Source: Mycobacterium barrassiae (GTDB lineage Bacteria; Actinomycetota; Actinomycetes; Mycobacteriales; Mycobacteriaceae). From it: a stretch of DNA of 64,000 nucleotides. The notes beneath the pieces were generated by a model. That model ran no database searches. It was not told the DNA's origin and saw only the letters and a program-made list of their open reading frames with translations. The DNA is taken from assembly GCF_025822765.1 (NCBI RefSeq), contig NZ_JACKUK010000009.1, positions 124,973-188,972 of the forward strand, written 5' to 3'. Shown here piece after piece: positions 25,859 to 34,335 of this stretch. The position numbers were made by a program, and so were the translations under genes. Each line of letters starts with the position of its first letter. Position 1 is the first letter of the stretch.

Positions 25859-27661
25859 TCACTTGGTGGCCCCGTTGATGGTCGGCGTCAGGATCATGCC
25901 CTTCTCGACGCCCCACATCGTCGCGATGGTTCGGTACTCACCCGTCTGCATCAGGTGTTCGAGCGCCTTCAACAGCGATTCCGCCAGGCCTGACCCCTTG
26001 GCCACCGGCCACCCGTAGGGCGCGGAGTCGAACACCTCACCCGCCGGCTCCAGTGCGCCGCCGGACGTCTTGATCGCGAACAGCGTCACCGGCGAATCCG
26101 ACGACATCGCATCGACTTCCCCGTTGATCAGCGCGGCGGTGAGATCGTCCTGGCTGACGAACACCCGCTTGTTGATCGGCGGCTGTCCCGACGCTTCACA
26201 TGCCCCGCTCTTGGCCGGAATCTCCTCCGCCTCCTGCAGCGACGGGTACGCGACGCCGACCGTCAATCCGCATGCGTTGTTCGGGTCCACCTCGATGCCG
26301 GGCCGTTGCGCCCACAGCGTGCCCGCCTCGAAGTAGGTGACGAAGTCGACGGCTTCTTCGCGTTCCTTGGTGTCGGTGAACGACGACATCCCGACGTTGA
26401 AGTCGCCGCCGCGCACCGAGGGAATGATCGCCTCGAATGCCGTCTCGCGGTAATCCGGCACCAACCCCAGGGCGCGGGTGACGGCGTTCATCAGATCGAC
26501 GTCGAAGCCGACGATCGCCCCGCTGGCATCTTTGAATTCGTTTGGGGCATAAGGCACATTCACGCCGATGATGAGCCGGCCCGTCGACCGGATGTCTTCG
26601 GGCACCGTCGCCGCGATCGATTCGACCGCGCCGGGCGCCGGATGCGGCGTCGCCGTCGACGTATTCTCGGACATCCTCTGCGGCTCGGCACGCTCGATCC
26701 CGCCCCGCCACTGCCAGACGCCGATGCCGCCGGCCACCACCAGCACTGCGATGGCAACGGCGACCGCGACCATGCGCCCGGACACCCGCCGATTGGTCGG
26801 GGCCGCGCGTCGCGCCGAATGCCGCCCGCTGCCGGCCATCCGCACCGGCGCGTTCAGCGCGCGCCGTGCGGCAGCGGCCAGTTCACCGGCGGTCTGATAC
26901 CGCTTCGACGGCTTCTTGGCCATGCCCTTCGCGATGACCTCGTCGAACGCCGCCAGTTTTGGGTCGACCGCCGACGGCTGCGGAATCGGCTGGGTCATGT
27001 GCCCGGCGATCTGCTGTTCGAGGCTCTGCGCCGGATAGGGCCGCGCGCCGGTGAGGCATTCGTACAGCACGCAGGTCAACGCGTAGATGTCCGACGTCGG
27101 GTCCACCGGCTTGCCCTCGAACCGCTCGGGAGCCATGTAGGCCATCGTCCCCAGCGTGCTGCCCGCCGTCGTCAGCCCGACTTCGCCTGCGGTGCGGGCC
27201 AGGCCGAAGTCGATCAGATAGACGAAGTCGCGGTTGGTGATCAGGATGTTCGACGGTTTCACGTCGCGATGGATCAGCCCGGCGGCGTGCGCCGCGTCCA
27301 GCGCCGTCGCCACCTGCTCGGCGACTTTCACCGAAAACTCGGCGCTCAGAGGCTTTTTCGTCTCGTTGAGGATGGTCCCGAGATTGCGTCCCTCGATCAG
27401 CCGCATATCCAGGTAGAGCCGGCCGTCGATCTCACCAAAACTGTGGATCGGCACCACGTGTGGGTCGTTGAGTCCGGCGGCGGCCTGCGATTCGCGCCGG
27501 AACCGCGCCTGGAACGTCTCGTCGGCCGCCATGTTCGGCGGCAGCACCTTCACGGCGACGATCCGGTCGGTTTTGGTGTCGTAGGCCCGGTATACCTCGC
27601 CCATTCCCCCTCGGCCGATCAGCTGCTGCAGCTGATAGTGCCCGAATGGCGTCGCATCCAC
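25859..27661 (-). CDS. Ser/Thr protein kinase fused to an extracellular solute-binding (SBP family 3) domain
   Basis: A 600-residue chimera. Kinase about 8-270: IGRGGMGEVY, Lys38, H131-R-D133 with KPSN, D151-F-G153, A177-P-E179, complete. Membrane helix about 297-317. External residues about 358-595 form a full family 3 periplasmic-binding domain of the ABC amino-acid type: GRLIIGVNVPYAPNEF, the signature GFDVDLMNAV at 385-394, and a second lobe with NACGLTVGV. No ABC permease or ATPase is nearby, so the domain should sense a small ligand rather than deliver it. It is divergent from the MMPL transporter. Confidence 0.92.
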   Translation of the reverse strand: MDATPFGHYQLQQLIGRGGMGEVYRAYDTKTDRIVAVKVLPPNMAADETFQARFRRESQAAAGLNDPHVVPIHSFGEIDGRLYLDMRLIEGRNLGTILNETKKPLSAEFSVKVAEQVATALDAAHAAGLIHRDVKPSNILITNRDFVYLIDFGLARTAGEVGLTTAGSTLGTMAYMAPERFEGKPVDPTSDIYALTCVLYECLTGARPYPAQSLEQQIAGHMTQPIPQPSAVDPKLAAFDEVIAKGMAKKPSKRYQTAGELAAAARRALNAPVRMAGSGRHSARRAAPTNRRVSGRMVAVAVAIAVLVVAGGIGVWQWRGGIERAEPQRMSENTSTATPHPAPGAVESIAATVPEDIRSTGRLIIGVNVPYAPNEFKDASGAIVGFDVDLMNAVTRALGLVPDYRETAFEAIIPSVRGGDFNVGMSSFTDTKEREEAVDFVTYFEAGTLWAQRPGIEVDPNNACGLTVGVAYPSLQEAEEIPAKSGACEASGQPPINKRVFVSQDDLTAALINGEVDAMSSDSPVTLFAIKTSGGALEPAGEVFDSAPYGWPVAKGSGLAESLLKALEHLMQTGEYRTIATMWGVEKGMILTPTINGATK

Positions 27662-27853
27662 CGTTCAACTCCTCGGCAGCGGGCCCCCGCGTCGCTGTGT
27701 CGATCGAACCTACATCACGTTTGCCAGAAAGTCGTAACAGTTGTCACGCTCTCGTCACATCCGAGGTGAACAAATCGCCCGTCGCAAACGTATATATACA
27801 CATAACTCACCCTGCCGACGACACAGCGCTGTGGGAAGGTCTCGGCGGTGTAG

Positions 27854-30118
27854 GTGGAGGTCGGGAACTTGCTGCAACGAATCGCGTATACGGCCATCTC
27901 GGCACCGCGACGCATCCTTGCGATCGCGGTGCTGGTGGCGGTTGCCGCAGGCATCTTCGGCATCCCGGTCGCCGAAAGCCTGTCGTCCAGCGGATTCCAG
28001 GATCCGACCGCCGAATCCTCCAGGGCCACCGAGCTGCTGACCCAGAAGTTCGGCCAGGGCGACGTGCAGATGCTGGTGACAGTCACCGGCTCATCTCAGG
28101 CGCTCGACGGACCCACCCGTGCGGTGGGCCTGGACGTCGTGGACGAGCTGAAACGGTCGCCGCACGTCACGGATGTGACGTCCGCATGGACCGCGCCGCC
28201 CGGCGCATCGGCCGAACTGGTGAGCAAGGACGGTAAGTCCGCCCTGATCGTCGCCGGTATCAGGGGCAATGAGAACGACACGCAGACCTACGCCAAGGCG
28301 CTCGCCAACGACGTCACCGGAACCCGCGACGGCGTCACCGTGCGGGCGGGTGGGTTCGCGATGGTGAACGTCCAGCTGACCGAGCAGTCGCAGCGCGATC
28401 TGCTGTTGATGGAGTCGCTGGCGATCCCGTTCAGCTTCCTGGTGCTCGTCTGGGTGTTCGGCGGGCTGCTGGCCGCGGCACTGCCGGTCGGCGTCGGCAT
28501 TCTCGCGATCCTTGGCTCGTTGTCGGTGCTGCGGTTGATCACGTTCAGCACCGACGTGTCGATCTTCGCGCTGAACCTGACCACGGCGATGGGCCTGGCG
28601 CTGGCGATCGACTACACGCTGCTCATCATCAGCCGCTTCCGCGACGAGCTGGCCGACGGCGCCGACCGGAACACCGCGCTGGTGCGCACCATGACCACCG
28701 CCGGGCGCACGGTGCTGTTCTCGGCGACGACGGTCGCGTTGTCGATGGCCGTGATGGTCCTGTTCCCAATGCATTTCCTCAAGTCGTTCGCCTACGCGGG
28801 GGTGGCGACGGTAGCGTTCGCCGCGGCGGCCGCCGTCGTCGTGACGCCCGCCGCGATCGTGCTGCTGGGCGACCGGCTGGATGCGCTGGATGTGCGACGG
28901 CTGGCTCGGCGGGTGTTCAATCGGCCCGAACCGGTGCACCGCCCCGTCGAGCAGCAGTTCTGGTATCGCTCAACGAAATTCGTGATGGCGCGGGCCATCC
29001 CCATCGGGCTCGCCGTCATCGCACTGCTGCTGTTGCTCGGCGCGCCGTTCCTCGGTGTGCGGTGGGGCTTCCCCGACGACCGCGTGCTGCCCAATTCGCT
29101 CTCGGCACATCAGGTCGGCGACCAGCTGCGAAACGACTTCGTCAACAACTCCGAAACCGAGGTCACCGTCGTCGTGCCCGACGCGCAGGGGTTGCCGCCG
29201 GCGGATCTGGAGGGCTACGCCGCGGCGCTGTCACAGGTGCCTGACGTCACGCAGGTGTCCGCGCCGGGCGGTACTTATGTCCACGGCGCCAAGGTCGGTC
29301 CACCCGCGGCGGCCACCGGTGTCGCCGACGGCAGCGCCTTCCTCACCGTCGGCAGCAGCGCGCCGCTGTTCTCCGACACCTCGGAGGCCCAACTCGATCG
29401 ATTGCACGAGATCCCCGGACCCGCGGGCCGCGCCGTCGAGATGACCGGCACCGCCCAGATCAACCACGACAGCGTCGACGCCATCACCGAGCGACTACCG
29501 CTGGTGCTTGGGTTGATCGCGATCATCACGTTCGCGCTGCTGTTCCTATTGACTGGAAGCGTGGTCCTGCCGCTGAAAGCGGTGGTGTGCAACGTGTTAT
29601 CGCTGACGGCCGCGTTCGGTGCGATGGTGTGGATCTTCCAGGACGGGCACCTGGGCGCGTTGGGGACGACGTCGACGGGCACGCTCGTCGCGAACATGCC
29701 TGTGCTGCTGTTCTGTATCGCATTCGGGTTGTCGATGGACTACGAGGTGTTCCTGATCTCGCGGATCCGGGAGTACTGGCTGGCATCAGGCCGGACCGAC
29801 GCCGACAACAGCGAAAGCGTCGCCCTCGGCCTGGCACGCACCGGGCGGGTGGTCACCGCGGCCGCTTTGATCATGTCGATCTCGTTCGCCGCGCTGATCG
29901 CGGCGCAGGTGCAGGTGATGCGACTGTTCGGACTGGGCTTGACGGTGGCCGTGCTGGTCGACGCCACCCTGGTGCGAATGGTGTTGGTACCGGCCTTCAT
30001 GCAGGTGCTGGGCCGATGGAACTGGTGGGCGCCCAAACCGCTGGTCCGGCTGCATGAACACATCGGGCTCACCGAAGGTGAGCCGCAGAAACGCCGAGTG
30101 GAAGGGCGAGTCAGTTGA
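27854..30118 (+). CDS. MMPL/RND family transporter
   Basis: A 754-residue inner-membrane transporter with the RND repeat: one helix, an external loop, a bundle of helices, then the same again. Proton-relay D-Y pairs are visible in both halves (AIDYTLLIISR near residue 251 and SMDYEVFLISR near 627). MMPL proteins export lipids or siderophores. The GTG start is used; a TTG at 27869 with GGAGG 8 nt upstream, giving LLQRIAYTAIS, is an equally good start. It lies 31 bp before the type III PKS gene, suggesting export of the PKS product. Confidence 0.9.
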   Translation: MEVGNLLQRIAYTAISAPRRILAIAVLVAVAAGIFGIPVAESLSSSGFQDPTAESSRATELLTQKFGQGDVQMLVTVTGSSQALDGPTRAVGLDVVDELKRSPHVTDVTSAWTAPPGASAELVSKDGKSALIVAGIRGNENDTQTYAKALANDVTGTRDGVTVRAGGFAMVNVQLTEQSQRDLLLMESLAIPFSFLVLVWVFGGLLAAALPVGVGILAILGSLSVLRLITFSTDVSIFALNLTTAMGLALAIDYTLLIISRFRDELADGADRNTALVRTMTTAGRTVLFSATTVALSMAVMVLFPMHFLKSFAYAGVATVAFAAAAAVVVTPAAIVLLGDRLDALDVRRLARRVFNRPEPVHRPVEQQFWYRSTKFVMARAIPIGLAVIALLLLLGAPFLGVRWGFPDDRVLPNSLSAHQVGDQLRNDFVNNSETEVTVVVPDAQGLPPADLEGYAAALSQVPDVTQVSAPGGTYVHGAKVGPPAAATGVADGSAFLTVGSSAPLFSDTSEAQLDRLHEIPGPAGRAVEMTGTAQINHDSVDAITERLPLVLGLIAIITFALLFLLTGSVVLPLKAVVCNVLSLTAAFGAMVWIFQDGHLGALGTTSTGTLVANMPVLLFCIAFGLSMDYEVFLISRIREYWLASGRTDADNSESVALGLARTGRVVTAAALIMSISFAALIAAQVQVMRLFGLGLTVAVLVDATLVRMVLVPAFMQVLGRWNWWAPKPLVRLHEHIGLTEGEPQKRRVEGRVS

Positions 30119-30149
30119 ATAGTTCAGTCACAGGGGGCGTTTACGGGAC

Positions 30150-31217
30150 ATGGGTCTCGTGAGCGTCATCGCGGGTGTGCACGGCGAACTGCCGCCACAC
30201 CGCTACAGCCAACGCGAGATCACCGACGCGCTCATCGAACTCGGGGGCTGGGACCAGTACGCCGATGTGCTGCACAGCCTGCACAAGAGCGCGAAGGTCG
30301 ACAGTCGTCACTTCGTGCTGCCGATCGAGGATTACGTCAGCCTCACCGATTTCGGCGATCTCAACGACACCTTCATCGAGCATGCGGTCAACCTGGGATG
30401 CGCGGCGGTGATGGGTGCGCTCGAGGAAGCGGGCCTGACACCCGGGGACGTCGACCTCATCGTGTCGACGACGGTCACCGGTATCGCCGTGCCGTCGCTG
30501 GACGCCCGCATCGCCGGACGGCTGGGCATGCGGCCCGACGTGCGACGGGTTCCGATCTTCGGATTGGGTTGCGTCGCAGGGGCGGCGGGCGTGGCCCGAC
30601 TGCACGACTACCTGCGCGGCGCACCCGACGATGTCGCGGTGCTGGTGTCGGTGGAGCTGTGCTCCTTGACTCAGCGCGCCGATCCGTCGATGGCCACGCT
30701 GGTCGGCAGTGCCCTGTTCGGCGACGGCGCCGCGGCCGTGGTGGCCGTCGGCGACCGGCGTGCCGAGCAGATCCGTGCGTCCGGACCGGACATCGTCGAT
30801 ACGCGTAGTCACCTCTACCCCGACTCGCTGCGCACGATGGGCTGGGACGTCGGCGCCAATGGGATGAAGCTGGTGCTCTCGGTGGACCTGCCTGCGGTCA
30901 TCGAGCGCTATGTCGGCGACGACGTCACCAACTTCCTTGGGGCGCACGGACTCAGCGTCGACGATGTCGGGGCGTGGGTGAGCCATCCCGGCGGCCCGAA
31001 GATCATCGAGTCGATCACCGAGGCGCTCGACCTGCCCGAGGATGCGTTGGAGCTGACGTGGCGGTCGCTGGCCGCGGTCGGCAACCTGTCGTCGGCGTCG
31101 GTGCTGCACGTGCTGCGCGACACCATCGCCAAGCAGCCGCCGAAGGGCAGCCCCGGCGTGCTGATGGCGATGGGGCCCGGGTTCTGCTCCGAGCTCGTGC
31201 TACTGCGCTGGCACTGA
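30150..31217 (+). CDS. Type III polyketide synthase (alkylpyrone/alkylresorcinol-type)
   Basis: A 355-residue chalcone-synthase-fold enzyme with the full triad: Cys141 in [11 protein letters not shown], His279 in SHPGGPKII and Asn312 in VGNLSSAS. It extends a long acyl-CoA starter with malonyl-CoA and cyclises to pyrones or resorcinols. Relatives are mycobacterial PKS10/11/18 and Streptomyces SrsA. ATG 30150 is used; GTG 30159 is possible. It is the first biosynthetic gene of a tight operon with an ICMT-like methyltransferase (1 bp away) and an FAD enzyme. Confidence 0.92.
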   Translation: MGLVSVIAGVHGELPPHRYSQREITDALIELGGWDQYADVLHSLHKSAKVDSRHFVLPIEDYVSLTDFGDLNDTFIEHAVNLGCAAVMGALEEAGLTPGDVDLIVSTTVTGIAVPSLDARIAGRLGMRPDVRRVPIFGLGCVAGAAGVARLHDYLRGAPDDVAVLVSVELCSLTQRADPSMATLVGSALFGDGAAAVVAVGDRRAEQIRASGPDIVDTRSHLYPDSLRTMGWDVGANGMKLVLSVDLPAVIERYVGDDVTNFLGAHGLSVDDVGAWVSHPGGPKIIESITEALDLPEDALELTWRSLAAVGNLSSASVLHVLRDTIAKQPPKGSPGVLMAMGPGFCSELVLLRWH

Positions 31218-31218
31218 C

Positions 31219-31731
31219 GTGAAGCGGTGGTACGTCCTGCTGATCGGTGCGGTCGCGGCCGAACGGGTGGCGGAACTGGTGGTGTCGCAACGCAATCTGG
31301 CGTGGAGCCGGGACCAGGGTGGTCGCGAGTACGGGGCCCGCCACTACCCGGCGATGGTCGTGTTGCACACGGGGCTGCTGGCGGGATGCCTCGCCGAGGC
31401 CGCGCTGCTGCGTCGCCGGTTCATCGGTCGGCTGGGCTGGCCGATGCTGGCGGTGGTGGTGCTCGCGCAGGGGTTGCGGTGGTGGTGCATCGCCACGCTG
31501 GGCCGGCAGTGGAACACTCGCGTGGTCGTCGTCCCAGGTGCTGAACGGGTGACATCGGGACCATATCGCGTTGTGCCACATCCGAACTACGTCGCCGTGG
31601 TGGCGGAGGGCGCAGCGTTGCCCTTGGTGCACTCGGGGTGGCTCACGACGATGGTGTTCTCGGTGCTCAATGCTCTTCTGTTGCGGCGACGGATCAGGGT
31701 CGAGAACGCCGCGCTGGAAAGCCTGACGTGA
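31219..31731 (+). CDS. Isoprenylcysteine carboxyl methyltransferase (ICMT)-family membrane protein
   Basis: A 170-residue integral membrane protein with four or five helices and the ICMT C-terminal motif GPYRVVPHPNYVAVV that binds SAM. In type III PKS clusters such as srsABC this family O-methylates the phenolic ring, which is the likely role here. The GTG start comes 1 bp after the PKS stop, and its TGA overlaps the next GTG start (GTGA), so translation is coupled through the three genes. Confidence 0.88.
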   Translation: MKRWYVLLIGAVAAERVAELVVSQRNLAWSRDQGGREYGARHYPAMVVLHTGLLAGCLAEAALLRRRFIGRLGWPMLAVVVLAQGLRWWCIATLGRQWNTRVVVVPGAERVTSGPYRVVPHPNYVAVVAEGAALPLVHSGWLTTMVFSVLNALLLRRRIRVENAALESLT

Positions 31732-32744
31732 TCGACCTTCTCGTCGCGGGCGGCGGCCCGGCGGGGCTGGCCACGGCGCTGCATGCAGCGCGCGCGGGGC
31801 TGTCGGTCGTCGTGGTCGAGCGGCGCAGCGGAGCCATCGACAAGGCGTGCGGCGAAGGGTTGATGCCGCACACGGTCCGCCAGCTGCAGCGGCTCGGGGT
31901 GTCACCGCACGGCAGACCGTTCGTCGGCATCCGATACCTGGACGGAACCCGCGCGGTCAGCGCTACATTCCGGTCTGACCAGGGCCGCGGTGTGCGCCGA
32001 ACCTGCTTGCACACCGCACTTCTGGACGCCGCCACCGCCGCCGGTGTCGAAGTGGTGCAGGGCGACGTCGGTGCGGTGACACAGGATGAGACGTCGGTGT
32101 CAGCAAGCGGGATGCGGGCGCGGTATCTGGCCGCGGCCGACGGCCTGCATTCGCCGATCCGGCGGTCTCTGGGCCTGGAGCTCGCGGCGAAAGGCCCGCG
32201 GCGATGGGGCATCCGGCGGCATGTCCAAATCACGCCGTGGACGGATCACGTGGAGGTGCACTGGAGTTCGGGCGCCGAGGCGTATGTGACGCCGGTCGCC
32301 GATGACTGTGTGGGTATCGCCATCTTGTCATCGAAAAGGGGCTCATTCGATGATCACCTGCGCGAGTTCCCGGCGCTGTCAGATCAGGTGAGCGGGCACG
32401 CCCACGGACACGACATGGCCGCGGGCCCGTTGCGACAGAAGGTGCGCAGCCGCGTCGCGGGCAGGGTCCTGCTCGTCGGCGACGCGGCGGGCTATGTCGA
32501 CGCGTTGACCGGTGAAGGGCTGGGCATCGCCTTCGGCGCGGCGGAGCTGTTGGTGCAGAGCGTCATCGCGGACCGCCCGGATGACTACGAGCGGCAGTGG
32601 CAGCGGATGTCACGGCGATACCGGCTGCTGACGGCCGCAGTGCTGCGGGCAAGCGAGTCTGCGACACTGCGCTCGCGCATCGTGCGCGCGGCGGCTGCGC
32701 TGCCGAAGGTGTTCGCCGGCGTCGTGAACCAGCTCGCCGAGTAA
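31728..32744 (+). CDS. FAD-dependent oxidoreductase (aromatic hydroxylase / geranylgeranyl reductase-like)
   Basis: A 338-residue flavoprotein: dinucleotide motif VAGGGPAGLATALHAARAG at the N-terminus and the FAD-ribityl motif GDAAGYVDALTGEGLG near residue 250. The family includes SrsC-type hydroxylases that turn alkylresorcinols into quinones. The GTG start at 31728 shares four bases with the ICMT stop; in-frame codons upstream belong to ICMT in another frame. The operon's end is marked by the hairpin at 32747-32812. Confidence 0.88.
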   Translation: MIDLLVAGGGPAGLATALHAARAGLSVVVVERRSGAIDKACGEGLMPHTVRQLQRLGVSPHGRPFVGIRYLDGTRAVSATFRSDQGRGVRRTCLHTALLDAATAAGVEVVQGDVGAVTQDETSVSASGMRARYLAAADGLHSPIRRSLGLELAAKGPRRWGIRRHVQITPWTDHVEVHWSSGAEAYVTPVADDCVGIAILSSKRGSFDDHLREFPALSDQVSGHAHGHDMAAGPLRQKVRSRVAGRVLLVGDAAGYVDALTGEGLGIAFGAAELLVQSVIADRPDDYERQWQRMSRRYRLLTAAVLRASESATLRSRIVRAAAALPKVFAGVVNQLAE

Positions 32745-32746
32745 GA

Positions 32747-32812
32747 CTCGCGAATCTGAATCTCTGCAGCGAAATCACGAGTAACGGCCTGCATAGGTTC
32801 AGACTCGGCGAG
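32747..32812. repeat. Intergenic hairpin, CCGAGTCTGAAC variant
   Basis: 23/24-nt arms at 32747-32769 and 32789-32812, 20 matches with one bulge and three mismatches, 19-nt loop, beginning 3 nt after the FAD gene stop between convergent genes. The right arm read in reverse gives CCGAGTCTGAAC, close to CCGAGATTGAAC of the class at 11976 and 61362. Confidence 0.65.
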
Positions 32813-32839
32813 GGCGCGAGGTGAACCGAGGGCCCCGCG

Positions 32840-34180
32840 TCAGCGGCTGGCCGACGGCACCTCGGGGGCGACCGCCGGGCCAACCTGCTTGACGGCGCGG
32901 ACGGTGATGCGAGCGCCACGCGCCGGCGTCATGATGACGTGCTTGAGCCGAACCTTCTCCCCCGGCGCGTCGGTGGTGCTCAGCTCCACGCGGCGCAGGA
33001 TCTCGCGCAGCACGATGCGCATCTCCACCATCGCGAAACCCGCACCGAGACAACGCCGATTGCCGCCACCGAAGGGGAACCACGTCGTCGGGCTCAGCGT
33101 CGCGCCCACCATCCGGTCGGGATCGAACTTGTCGGGATCCGGGTAGACCTCCGGATCGGCGTGCACCGACGTGATGCTGGGGACCACCATCACCCCGGCC
33201 GGCAGCCGGTATCCCGCCACCTCGACGGGCTCCTTGAGGATGCGGCCCACATCGGGCACCACTGGTCGGATGCGCAGCGTTTCCTTGGCGATCGCGTCGA
33301 GGTGTTCGTCATCGCCGGCTTCGGCGGCGGCCACCGCCTTCGCCAACAGCTGCGGGTGGCGGGTCAACCGCTCCAATGCCCACGCCAACCCGGTGGCCGT
33401 GGTGTCGTGGCCGGCGACCAGCAGGGTGATCAGCTGATCGCGCAACTCCTTGTCACTCATCCCGCCCGCCTGGATCAGCATCGCAAGGGCGTCGGTGCGC
33501 TCGGCGAGGTTCGGATCGGCGCGGCGCTCGGCGATCTCGGCGTACAGCAGTCGATCCGCCTTCTCCATCGTGCGCGCAAACCGCCGCCACGGCCGACGTC
33601 CGAGCAGGCTCGGCTTCGCGATCGCCAACGACTCCCACGGGCCAACGCGCAGCAGGCGCGGCATCACCTCGCGCAGCGCCGCCAGTCGGGCCGGGTCGCT
33701 GGCGCCGATCACCGTCCGCAGAATCACCTCGAGCGTGATCTCCGACGTTTTCGGGGCGACCGCGAAGGGCCGTCCCACCGGCCAGCCCGCGATGTTCTCG
33801 GCGGCGATCTCCGCCATCAGGTCGGCCTGGCGCGCGACGGCGTCACGATGGAACGGCGCCATCATCATCCGTCGGCGGTCGCGATGGACGTCGTCGTCGA
33901 TGACCAGCACGGAGCTGTCACCGAGCAACCCGCCCAGCATCGAATTGGCTTCGCCCGCATGGAAGATCCGCGGGTCACCGGCGAACACCGTCTTGATGGC
34001 GTCCGGGTCGGCCAGATAGACCATCGTGCCCATCATCGTGTTCCGCAGCGTGAACATCTTGCCGTAACGACGCCGGCAGGCCGCCACGAACGGCGCCCAC
34101 CACCCCAACATCACGACGAGCTGTATTGCGCTGGGCACCTTTGGCCCGGGAGGCAGGCCATCGCGCGCTGTTGGACTCAT
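32840..34180 (-). CDS. Cytochrome P450 (CYP138-like)
   Basis: A 446-residue P450 starting at the ATG that precedes SPTARDGLPPGPKVP. I-helix VAGHDTTATG, K-helix ETLR, PERF-type segment DKFDPDRMVG and haem loop FGGGNRRCLGAGFA with ligand Cys377 are all present. Overall pattern (FGGGNRRC, WPVGRPFAV, LLVAGHDTTA) is nearest to mycobacterial CYP138 (Rv0136), but I cannot fix the subfamily. It is convergent with the PKS operon and divergent from the flippase-like gene. Confidence 0.9.
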   Translation of the reverse strand: MSPTARDGLPPGPKVPSAIQLVVMLGWWAPFVAACRRRYGKMFTLRNTMMGTMVYLADPDAIKTVFAGDPRIFHAGEANSMLGGLLGDSSVLVIDDDVHRDRRRMMMAPFHRDAVARQADLMAEIAAENIAGWPVGRPFAVAPKTSEITLEVILRTVIGASDPARLAALREVMPRLLRVGPWESLAIAKPSLLGRRPWRRFARTMEKADRLLYAEIAERRADPNLAERTDALAMLIQAGGMSDKELRDQLITLLVAGHDTTATGLAWALERLTRHPQLLAKAVAAAEAGDDEHLDAIAKETLRIRPVVPDVGRILKEPVEVAGYRLPAGVMVVPSITSVHADPEVYPDPDKFDPDRMVGATLSPTTWFPFGGGNRRCLGAGFAMVEMRIVLREILRRVELSTTDAPGEKVRLKHVIMTPARGARITVRAVKQVGPAVAPEVPSASR

Positions 34181-34335
34181 GCCTAATACGGTACGTGCCG
34201 GGACCAGCGTGGGCAATAAGTTGGGCGCTTTCGATTGGGCGTGAGCAGCCCGGGAGGACACAGGCGGCGGACACAAGCGGCTAAGGTGTCGGCGAGTCGC
34301 ACACCTGCGCGCCATATCCGAAAGATCCTTGATAC

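Noticed and set aside
26306-27769. 487-codon open frame antisense to the SBP-kinase
   Set aside because: Low-complexity Arg-rich translation; the opposite strand carries a complete kinase and binding domain.
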